From NCBI GenBank assembly GCA_047967505.1, contig CM106538.1: 64,000 bases of DNA; one strand, given 5' to 3'. Below are positions 54,259-64,000 of this stretch, piece by piece. Positions within the stretch are counted from its first letter, which is position 1. Each line of letters begins with the position of its first letter. The translations under genes were made by a program, and so were the position numbers. The DNA is from Dipteris shenzhenensis. Lineage: Eukaryota > Polypodiophyta > Polypodiopsida > Gleicheniales. The notes below the pieces were generated by a model that had not been told where the DNA came from, ran no database searches, and was given only the letters and a program-made list of their open reading frames with translations.

Positions 54259-56018
54259 GAGAGTGCTCTCAACGGAAGCAAAACGGAAGAGGGAGGGAGA
54301 GAAACAGAGAGACACACAAGTTTTTGTGGGTGCAGAACACCCTAATCTTCTTTTTCATTCATTTATATATGTGTTTGAGTATTGTACATAACTGGGGTAG
54401 AGGCATAGTGACCTTTAACCCCCATAATCTATTGATCGTTTTTATTCTTTACACCATTGCAAAATTCCTTCAGGATCAACAGTTATGGCCATTTGAAATT
54501 TGAGCCAAACTTTGTCCAAGGAGTGGTAAAAAGTGATGATATGGCATGAGGTGATGTGGTAATGTGTGTTCACATGATGCTTACAAAAGTATGCCTATGT
54601 GGTAATAGGTGCTTAGGTGGCACATGATGTGGCATGATGACATGTCATTGATGATGTGGCCTATTGACTTAGGCAATTGGCATAATAAACATGGTGAAAT
54701 GGTAGTTGATGATGTGGCCATGTTGATGTGGCATGGCTACTTGGCATGTGATGAGGTGTCACTATTGATGTGGTAAGTCACACAAGGCCTCGAGGGGTCA
54801 CTCATAAACAGGTAACAAAACGTTGGTACATGGAGGAGTATTTTTTTAATAGGGGGACTTACAATAGTGCAATTTATACATGTAGATTTGTGGAGGGGTG
54901 TCAAATTTTATTGAAAAATGTGTAGATGCAAGAGCAGTTAATCAATTACATGAGTACATGTAAAAATGCAACAACAGGCACATTGTTTTTCTTTCTTGCA
55001 CATGTTGCATGGACTTTATGAAGAGAGTGACAACCCCATGCACGTGGTTGCTAAGTTGGAAAACATGATGATGTGGTAATTAAGATAAGGTTACCACATG
55101 GCCATAACTATAACCTGGGATTAGAGTAATCCTATCTCATTAGCTACCCCTATCTACAATGGCACATGGATTAGATCTCTATGAAAAATTTGAAGCTAGC
55201 TATGGAGTATCACAACAATGATGGATAGATCAACACAGAAGATGAAGGAGTTAGCATGATGGAGATGCTACTTGCAATTCTTATGATGGAGGTTGCCTCT
55301 ACCACTGCTAGTCACTTGCTCACTATGTTACAGGCATGTGTTTCACAGTAATTTTGTTATTTTTTGGCACTAGCATTACTCTTCTTCGTGTCTACTTACT
55401 TACTATACTTGGAAATACTTTGCTATTGTTTGCTTGTCTTCTTTGTCTACTTGCGTGCTTTGCTTGCTATTGATGTGGGCTGTTGTAGGAGTGTTGTAAT
55501 GTGCCATTGCTCTTGTTTGTTGGCTCCTTTGCCTCTATCATTTTTTTTCTACTAAACTCGCTTTTGTGTTTAATGATATTTCCCAATCCTAAAGTTTGTC
55601 ACCAATAAAGTTCTACTTGTTGCTATTATGTTGTCATAAAGGAGTGAGTCATTTGTTTCTTCCAAGGTAGGTCATCATATCTACACTTCTATCTACTTGC
55701 TTTTTGTTGTTGGGTGGCTTGAGCTTGATATTGTCTCATACTTGCCTACTATGTTGTTGATGCATTGAGCCTGGCTGGCTATGTCTTTTGGTCATAGTCA
55801 TACTTGAGTCATAGTTGATGTCTAGTTTAGCTACTACTACCGTCGAAGTCCTATATCGTCGAAGTCCTATGCGCACCTTTTTTGAGAAATTATTATTGAG
55901 GAAATTGTCTTTGCTATTTACTTTCTAGTATAACCATTGCACTTAACTTCTTGGCTATAGGGATGTTGAGTTGATGTGCCATTGCTGCATGCAAAAGTCG
56001 CATTGATCTCTACTAAAA
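54259..56018. other. Probable copia LTR then non-coding sequence
   Basis: The first several hundred bases should be the 5' LTR of the minus-strand copia element; its outer end was not found. Between about 54540 and 54780 the phrase GATGTGG(C) recurs about ten times. No gene is recognised in the rest. Confidence 0.5.
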
Positions 56019-56234
56019 ATGGCGGAAACCAAAGCAGAGGGAGTAGATGAAAGAGAAACTAAAAATGGTCTTTCACTCAAAGAGAGATTTATGCAAGTGC
56101 TAAAGTCACTTAAAGCCTTCAAAAGTTCATCAAATCACTCAATTAAGATAACAAAATCTTTAAATGTGAAAATCAAAGCTTTCCAAAATGAAATGGAGAG
56201 TGAAAAGAGATCCCTAAGAAGAGTTACTAAGTGA
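56019..56234 (+). CDS. Small hypothetical frame, 71 aa
   Basis: ATG at 56019 opens a Lys/Glu/Ser-rich frame that could form a helix. No domain, splice partner or promoter is evident. The composition resembles linker pieces of retrotransposon gag proteins. It may well be chance or a fragment. Confidence 0.2.
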   Translation: MAETKAEGVDERETKNGLSLKERFMQVLKSLKAFKSSSNHSIKITKSLNVKIKAFQNEMESEKRSLRRVTK

Positions 56235-56487
56235 TGAAGATGCCTTAAGGGGAGGCCTTATTTCCTTGATAAAAACAAGGGCTTACACTCTCTCAAGATT
56301 TGATACCATGTTGGAGGATCAAGCAGAGATAGGGGATTGCACAATATAGGTTGTACGCTATGCACCATACACAACACTATATCAAGATCATAAACTTGAG
56401 CATATATAGGAGAGCCCCTTAGGGCTAGGTTTTGGGTTTGACCTTATGCTCTTATGGCATGGTGCAGTTTACATCATCTGTAACTCT

Positions 56488-56568
56488 GTGTGTGTGTGTG
56501 TGCGTGCGTGCATGCGTGCATGTTGTGTGTGTGTGCACGTGCATGTGTGTGCATGCATGCATGCGTGC

Positions 56569-56599
<31 letters not shown>

Positions 56600-56650
56600 T
56601 GTGCGCACGCATGCGAGTGCGTGCATGCATGAATGTATGGGTGCATGCAT
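56488..56650. repeat. (TG)n / TGCATGCA microsatellite
   Basis: Runs of TG alternate with TGCATGCGTGCA phrases over about 160 bp. The Cys/Val- and His/Thr-rich frames across it are artefacts. Confidence 0.93.
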
Positions 56651-59600
56651 TGCCATAGCCAATCCATCTAGGTGGGTGCTATCCAAGATAGGGAGCTAAG
56701 AAGGGTATGCATGGTAGGATTGACATGAGGGGGCGAAGGGTCAAGTGCTCAGAGTGCTATAAAATGATACCATAAAAGGGGCGAATCCATAGATGTGACA
56801 AACAAGGGGGGTTGCAATCCATTAGGGTCAAGTTACATGGAAGGGGGAGGGAAATTCTAGCTTGCGATTAGCTAGCCTAAAAAGTAGTTAGGGATAGATA
56901 TATCCAATGGGAGCAATGGCTCCACAATCATCAATACTTATAGTAGGTAAGGCCACATGTCTATCTCACACTAGAAAATACCACAAGGCTACCACATGGT
57001 GGCCACATCATACACACACTTGCCAAGCACTCTATTCCATATCTTTGTTTGCTCCCTTAGGTGCTTCTAGCCCTTGTTAGTGTGATATTATCATTAGATT
57101 TGGGAGCTACTAGAGTATGCCATGTGACCATTGAACTCAATTCTTTGACTTCAATTATTGCTTTTGCTACCCCAATGTTGCCATTGACTTTATGGCTTTG
57201 GCCCTCGTTGCTGGATTTTCAGATATTATCATCGATATTGATGCCTCACTTGTGATACCTTGACCTTGGCACCTTCACTTTAGTGCCATGCTCGAGACAC
57301 CCACCCCTCAATCTCGACATGTTGACCCTAGAGGTGCACCCAATCCCAATCCCCTGACCCTAATGAGTCTCCACCACAATAAGGGAGAGAAAATCTTTGC
57401 AATGGGAAAAGAATAAGACAAAAACACCTAAAAGAGGGGTAATGAGTTAGTTCATCCTTATGACATTCTAAACTTCACTAAATGAGATTGGAGTGATAGC
57501 TGAAGATAGTGTATTTCACTCAAAATTTGAGCAATAAAGTTTCTGTTCCAAGTCTATAAGCATCGCCTATAGAGTCAAGTCATGTTTGAGTATGGATCTA
57601 TGTTGACACCCTTGATCTACAAAGCATGCATGGATGAGTTTCTCGAAAATTACAAAGCATAATTTTGAAAATTCAAATCACAACTTGGTCATTTTCCCTT
57701 AGCCCTTGATTGAACAGTGACTGCTTAGTTCTTGGTGAGCACTTGGTTCTCAAATTGCAAAGATGCCCTCTCTTGCACTCCTTGTGTTGTCTAACTCCTA
57801 GCAACCTACCAATGCTTGGATGCACAAAATTGAGCATCTACTACCAAGTGGACAAAATTGAATGAAGACAAAGAAACAAGCATACACAATGTGGGGAGAA
57901 AAGAGTGAACCCAAAGAAACTTCCACTACTTTCACAATAGCCATGGCTATAAAAGGTGATTGTGTAGCAATAGTAAGAATTTCTCTTGCCTCAAGTCAAG
58001 AAACTAGCCTCTCCAAAATCTAAGCAACATTTTCTTGAGTGACCCCATATGTATCCATCCATCTCTTTATGCATGTGTACCCCTTCTACATTGGGTTTCA
58101 AACTTAAACAAAAGAGTGAAGCTTGGCTCATCCGCGCTTGCTTCCCACCTCCCATAATTATCTTAATGCTCAGTGTTAGCTCAGCTCCTTGGTGCATGAT
58201 GCCAATGATCTTGGATTCTGGATTGCTTCCATGCTAGCTAAGCTTAGTTGGTCATTCATTGTTCTAGGGAGGTTGGTTGTTGGTTATAGGCACGTAGTCT
58301 TCACCTCCATATTATATACATCCCTGGAGCATTCATTTTTGGACGATTATCTCTTGAATCACCAAAATGACTTGCCAAGATCACCTTTTCATAGCCAACA
58401 TTCCCTTTTGAAAGTTACTCCTTCTAGACCTTTGTACAAGCCACTCCTAGGAATTACTTGGTTTTTTCACCCTATAGGAAGTATTTTGTTTCAAAAAACA
58501 TTTTTGGATGGACTCAATAATCCATCACATACTAGGTATCCAAGTATGTTTTTTATAGTTTTGTTGCACAATTGGATTAAGGCAAGCTAGCACTAGATGG
58601 TGAACACATCTAGGAGGTTACCCTCTATGGGAGAGGGGTTTTCCTTCTCCATTTGGGCTACCTCAAAACCACTTGGACCCTTGTGGAGATAAGTCCTCTC
58701 CTCTTGGGCCTGCACTTGGTATGCTTCATTCCCAGGTACCACAGGTTCACAATTGATGCCGACTCACCATGTGCCTCATTTCTTGGTGATGCTTTTCTTC
58801 TCACGGCTTCCAAAAGAGTACCATACCATTCTTTTCTCCATTGAGAGAAATTTTCCACCCCATACGATAGCATCACTTATCATAGACAATTGAGTCCTTA
58901 GACTTAAGTTGATAGTTGATATCCTAGTGTCCCTTTTAGAGGAAATCTTTCTTGAGACTCTCGATGGTGGAGAGTTTAGGAAATGTATTGAGATCCTGAG
59001 ATTTCAAAGCCAATGCTTAAGGCAGATGGGACACTTGGATCACAATTGTTGGGGGGGTTTGGGCAAGACTCCTTCATAGCCTCGATAGGAGCAGAGGGCT
59101 GCTTACCCAGTGAGAGCACAGTGTCGACCTGATAGAGGATGGAGTCCCAAAACTCCCAAGGTAGAGCCTTTTAAAGGACCTAGACTAGGGCAGTGTGCAA
59201 GAAGCCCAGTAGATAGGCTTTGAAGAATTGCAGATGATGTGCCAGACTCCATGAGTGTTCATTGTGAGTGTGCAAGGGCAGAGCACAAGGAAGATCCCCA
59301 ATCCCAAGGGGAAAAAAATAGAGAATGCCTTTGCAAATTGCCCTAGTACTTGGAGGATGAGACCTTCTTTGATGTCCAAGTAGACCTCCTAGTGGCAAGG
59401 TCTCTTTGATGTCAAGATAGACCCCTCGGTGGTAAGGGTTCAAGGTGCCTATGAGTGACCACAATGATAGGATTTAGAGGGGGCTCAATTTTGGTGGTCT
59501 AGCCACCCTCTCTGCCCCCCCCACTAGGGATTCCCCCCTTTCGGATCTCCCCTCTCCCCCACATGATCTCCCCCTTCCTCCCCCCCTCCACCCACCCCCC

Positions 59601-60470
59601 TTCCACCTCCTCTGAGCCCTCCTCCTACCTTCTTCTCTCTAAAACAACGTTGGCTACTTCTTCTTCCTCCTCCGGTTCCTCCTCGAAGTTCGGCCCCAAC
59701 TTGAATCCCCTCTGCAAGGGTGTGGTTGATTCTCCCCCCCCCAAAGGTAGTGGAATCCCTCTTCTAGCCACAATCCACTCCCTCTCATCTTCAAGACTAA
59801 GCTTCTTGGAAGAAGCCAGATTTAGGTGGCTTGTTCTCCCATCTTCCAAGTCTATGAGGCCCCACCTTGGACAACCCTTGCCGAGGGAGTTTCAATGGAT
59901 CAGACTATGGAACTATCTTGAGATTTAGGATGAGTATCCCCTTGCCTTAGAGATGATAGTCATGGCCTTGCATCTTTGCAAAGGGGGTTCCATTGCAATC
60001 ATTGGCTATTGGACTAGCCCTTTCTTGGGCTTAAACTTTGCCTGCATGGGAAAGGAGGTGGCCCCCCACTTTATTTGATTGTATGATGAAATAGAAAATG
60101 TTTTGTATGATGGTGGAGTGGATGGGTTCCCAGGGGATTTATATTTGGCTCAACCAAGGTATTTTCGTGACTTTTTAGCTTGGGTTCGGGGCCAAGTGTA
60201 GGTATGGAAATGGGGGTAATCTGCTTGGGTCCAAAGGTGCAGTTCATGTAGGTTACATACTAGATGCTCTACTAGTGCACCAGCAAGCTGGGGATAGAGG
60301 TCTCCTTCATGTTGCATTGGGTCCAAATTTAGGCATGGAGCTAGTCATGCCTCTAGTATGATGCTACACAGATGCAGACTACTCCCCCTCCAAACCCCCC
60401 TCCAAGACATAGAAGTATAAGGTGGTTGTGCATGCTCCTACTCATAAGGAAGTGTTGTTCTCCCCTGCCA
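56651..60470. other. Non-coding region, possible LINE 5' part near its end
   Basis: I recognise no gene. A TATAAAAGG phrase lies at about 57950. The frame at 58189-58590 (+, 133 aa) has no known motif. From about 59500 the sequence is C-rich and then gives short plus-strand frames (59563-59928, 121 aa) that could be ORF1 of the LINE whose endonuclease starts at about 60480; that link is positional only. Confidence 0.45.
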
Positions 60471-60479
60471 CATCCCCAT

Positions 60480-62100
60480 GAGTTTGCACATAGCGACTTG
60501 GAATGCACACGAGCTCCATGACCACACATCATGCCAGCAACCATAGTATCCGATACTTTGCCAAGAGTTATAGAGGGTTGTGGTAGCATGGATAGTGGAC
60601 TTTCTTCTAATCTAAGGGCATACATTTTTAGAGTAGCATATGTTAGATGCTAGCACCACCTCCTTCCAAGGAGAGGCCTAGAGGTGTGGAGTGATGAGCT
60701 TCATCCTAGTCTCATGGGTGGTGGATGCAAACGTATACAACTAGGGTGAGCTAATCACAAGAAGAGTAGTATGGATGGGTATTTGTGTGGGTGACTCTAG
60801 GTAGGCATCTTGGATGTCTACACCCCCGTATGTAGATAGTAGCACCCTACGTTTTTGAGTCGGTTGACTGAGAGCGTCCCTGATGTGGACTCTTGGATTG
60901 TTGGAGGTGATTTGAACAAGTTAGAGTTTAGGGAGGACAAGTAGCGTGGAGTATCTTTCTCAAAGATGTTGGCACCTAAGAGGAGTACATGGGAGCAATT
61001 TATTTTCATGATCTATGGTAGGGACCCTTGGCGGGAGGTAAAGTTCTCAAGCCGCCTTGATTTCTCATTTAGGAAATGTCGACATGATGTACTCCTAGAG
61101 AGGCTAGACAGATTCTATGTGGGTAATTGGGTGATGCACAGGGGAGGAGTCACATGCATTTTGGGTGGACACCATTATGTCCAACCATTCCTTGATCGTT
61201 TTACACTTGGAGAGGCCTTGAAAATGGCTCCCACATAGAGTTATTTGCATGCCAAATTCCATGCTTCCAAAGCAAGAGGTACAAGAGACAATCATAGAGA
61301 TTCGACATTAGCTCATGATAGTTTTGAAGGGAGGTTGAGCCCTATGGTTAGCAGATGCAATCAAGAGGAGTAGTGAGGAGATTTAGTCCCAAGCTCTATG
61401 TTGCCCCCGCGAGCTCCTCTAGGTGCATGAGTGAGCTTTGAGACGAAACTAGCTTCCATTGAGTGCCTCAAGGAGTAGGATCAAGCTTGTTGTGGTTAGT
61501 AGATTAACATGAGTGCACGTGCTTGAGCTCCAAGACATGGAGATACGTCGTGTAGAGTTTTCTTACCACTCAACCAAGGCTGGGTGGGTATTATTAATAG
61601 GCAACAGGATGACTAGGCACTTCTTTCAAACTATATGACCTAGGTTAGCAAAAGGATGTAGCTTTAGAGATTGAGAGATGTGAGCAATCACATGCACTAT
61701 GGCCCTAGGACATCCTAGATATGATTATAGGAGTTTGTTTCAGGCCGTGGAGGAGTCCCTCAATGTGCTTGTAGCCTAGGAGTTAGTTTGGGTCCACATT
61801 GTGGCAGTGGTTTCTCAAAGCATGAGTAGACATCTAGAGATGCCTTTCATGGATGAGAATATTTTAGAGGCCCTCAAGCACCCCCCATTGCAGACGTGCC
61901 CCTCTTTACTTAGATGTCTCTGGGAGCATATCCACCCCCCTTCACCTACCTTTCCAATAGATTTTTTCATGTCATCTACTTGGACTTTGTGCATCTCTTC
62001 CTTGATGCCCTCTTCTTCAATGATACATTGCTTTTTTGGTGCGACTTGAATCACATACCACCATTTTGTGCCCGAGTGATCTAGTTGAAACATCATATCA
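60480..62100 (+). mobile_element. LINE fragment: endonuclease and possible RT start, degenerate
   Basis: On the plus strand, read across stops, VYTPVCR occurs at about 60815. It is followed by DSWIVGGDLNKLEFREDK (60889-60943), the GDFN motif of the LINE endonuclease. Then come RLDFSFRKC and LERLDRFYVGNW (61099-61128), its LDRF-x-x-x-x-W end. Downstream, FPIDFFMSSTW at about 61950 recalls the FPIEFF-x-x-x-W segment of LINE RT. Many stops make it inactive. Confidence 0.7.
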
Positions 62101-63210
62101 AAACAAACTTAACTTATTAGGTGTATCAACACGCGCAAAATCTAGAGGCCAAACTATCCAATAACAGTAGTAAAATGCATGTACATGTTCACAATGATGA
62201 GGTCGCATAATATATTCATCTAGTCATCCCAAAATTCGATTGAGTCCATGACAAAGTATCCCCTCTACACACAATTTTGGACCATTTCATATCCAATATA
62301 GACATCTTGAATCTCAAAAGCTCACTTTCATGATAGATTGTATCAATGCAATGTAAAGTTAACTCACTTTCCACTATTTGGGTATCCCTTGCATGATATT
62401 GCTCTCTTGGGAGAAGTTTTCCATGACTCCATGATCAAATGCATAAGTTATGCTTGACATCAACATTCTCTATGCAAAAGTGATGCCCATGTGGCCACAT
62501 TGCATTGAACGCAAATATATAGAACATGAATTCACAAGAAAAGATCTTACAACTTATTATTCTATGGTTCCATATTACATTTATCACTTTTTTTTAATAA
62601 GTTTTTCATAGGGTAGGCATATACCAAGAAGTTTCTTATAGTAGTACTACAAAACCAAGTAGAAATGGCAGCCAAAAAAGTGCCATTTCTACATTATTAA
62701 ATAGCATTTTTATGCTGCTATTTCCACATGTGCCATTTTTGGGAAATGGTGAAAGAAATAGCAAATGTATGATGTAAGAGTTGCCAACTACAATGCTTTA
62801 AATGACAAAAAATGCCATCACGGATGTTTTTATCGAAGGTATAGAAATATAGTATTATAATATACTGGTGAAATTTTTCATAAATTATTTTTAAAAGTTT
62901 CAAAGAATTGGCGAATTATATCTTTTGTTATAATTTTTGTTTCAAAACTTGGCTAAATATTCGAGGGCATTTAAAAAACTTTCAATTTTCACAAATATAC
63001 TAAAAACTAGTTATATTGAAAACTCTGTCTTTACCGTTTTACATAATTTCAAAATACATGAAATAGCTAGCATTTAGGATACTGTAGAGTATGCAAAACA
63101 TAAAATTGTTTAAGAATAATGAATATCCTTCAAATCCAATGGGGGAAGAAAATTCTCAAAGTCTAGTTTAAATAGTCCAAAAAAGCTAATTATAGCCTTT
63201 TCTTTTACAG
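62100..63210. other. AT-rich non-coding region
   Basis: No gene is recognised. The sequence becomes strongly AT-rich from about 62570. A phrase with GCCATTT recurs three times between 62668 and 62740. It lies downstream of the hAT-like frame on the minus strand and may include its 3' end. Confidence 0.5.
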
Positions 63211-64000
63211 CTTCACTTCCAGAGTGCTAATGCACTATCATACGGAAAGCTACTAACATCATAGGAACAAGAGTATAATCTCAAGCTAAGATCTAAGTTA
63301 TCATCTAGCTTATTACGAAGCTTATTCTTCAAGTAACCGAGAGTACTAAAACACCTTTCATCCTCAACTGACCAAGAATAAAGGTTTGACATAAATTTGC
63401 AAGCTTGAAGTACTCAGAAATGTTATCTTGTAGGAATGTACTGCGAGAGAGCTCGTTCCGAAGTCGAACCATCGAACCTTGCATTTGAACGTTTTCCATT
63501 AAATTACTTTGCTGGTGCATGACTTCTCCAAAAAGGGAAGACTGTAAATAAAGCTTTCCAAAATCCAACAAACCATTGTACTTTATATCGTCCATGTCAA
63601 TGTCCCGTCCAAAGTGTTTTTTGAGAGCATCCAAATGATTCTTTAGACCTGCTTTGATACTTTCATAAGATCCATTGACCCAAAAATGTGGAAATATGAT
63701 GGTAAATGCTTCCATTAGGTCATTTCGTGGAAACCTACTTCTAATCTCATCTACCACTGCACTTGCAACTTCACTAAGGGCATTTTTCACTGTATGTACT
63801 TTCTTTAAAAAAGCCTCTTTTTTAATGTATTGTAATCTTTTGTGTCGTTTGTTTTCTCTTGTCATCCTAAAAACTTGATTGTTTGCACGAAGGCAAATAT
63901 ATCCTTCCTGGTCACATGCTAAAAGTGAGGAATCCCTATCTAGGTCTATTAAACTTTTCCAATCTTTAAACAATTTCTCGTCTTGAAAATTGGAGCTTGA
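63210..64000 (-). pseudogene. hAT-type transposase-like protein, C-terminal part, frameshifted and partial
   Basis: The minus-strand frame is open from the window edge to a stop at 63329, so its start lies outside. It contains AVVDEIRSRFPRNDLMEAF followed by an IFPHFW phrase, which resembles the segment before the dimerisation domain in hAT-like proteins. After EYFKLANLCQ the reading continues in another phase with SVEDERCFSTL, then LKNKLRN (about 63370-63315). This is the hallmark of the hAT C-terminal dimerisation domain. One small indel near 63375 separates the two frames. Whether the locus is a transposon or a domesticated gene cannot be judged here. Confidence 0.75.

Noticed and set aside
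53021-54345. Short frames on both strands in the copia leader
   Set aside because: They lie between a primer-binding site and the gag start of a deleted element and cross a tandem duplication. No gag or other domain is visible.
56432-56699. Cys/Val- and His/Thr-rich frames on both strands
   Set aside because: They are translations of a TG/TGCA microsatellite.
61425-61480. GACGAAAC with a nearby ATGAGTG, possible hammerhead
   Set aside because: Box 1 (CTGATGA) is absent and the required stems do not pair. Chance is likelier.

Overview
The window is eukaryotic nuclear DNA from a land plant. Two split genes with GT-AG introns are plant proteins: a plastid-targeted CDP-ME kinase (IspE/CMK) and a clade-B-like PP2C phosphatase. 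The rest is mostly decayed transposable elements. Long repeat-filled introns, several LINE remnants, a Penelope-like reverse transcriptase and dinucleotide repeats suggest a large, repeat-rich genome, such as a fern, other seed-free plant or gymnosperm. The species cannot be fixed from sequence alone.

Layout. 1-2713 is non-coding and carries microsatellites. 2714-10541 (+) is the CMK gene: 11 exons and 404 codons plus stop. Its intron 5 holds a segmental duplication and a retroposon insertion. 10542-13700 is featureless. 13700-17600 has LINE fragments in both orientations. 18170-18970 has a Penelope-like RT followed by palindromic tandem repeats, a hairpin and a 100-bp-spaced repeat. 19000-21600 is degenerate repeats. 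21601-22860 is an extreme C/T-rich minisatellite.

22925-26928 is a LINE on the minus strand. It is interrupted at 26929-35454 by a Ty3/gypsy element with about 1.9-kb LTRs roughly 98% identical by eye. That element keeps protease, RT and two RNase H domains in one 1242-codon frame, but it lacks the integrase core and its gag has two in-frame TAG codons. LINE-like sequence resumes past the 3' LTR.

37908-39944 (-) is the PP2C gene: 5 exons, 525 aa, with a MAPK-docking-like motif. From 40 kb to 62 kb lie copia remnants (40.98-41.76 kb plus; 51.05-54.26 kb minus), a degenerate gag, many local duplications, and a third LINE (plus strand, 60.5-62.1 kb). The right edge holds a hAT-type transposase-like reading frame (minus strand) that runs off the window.

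The two cellular genes are unrelated. CMK works in the plastid MEP isoprenoid pathway. The PP2C probably dampens MAP-kinase signalling. No tRNA, rRNA, CRISPR array or prokaryotic operon was seen. All domain calls come from reading motifs; no database search was run.
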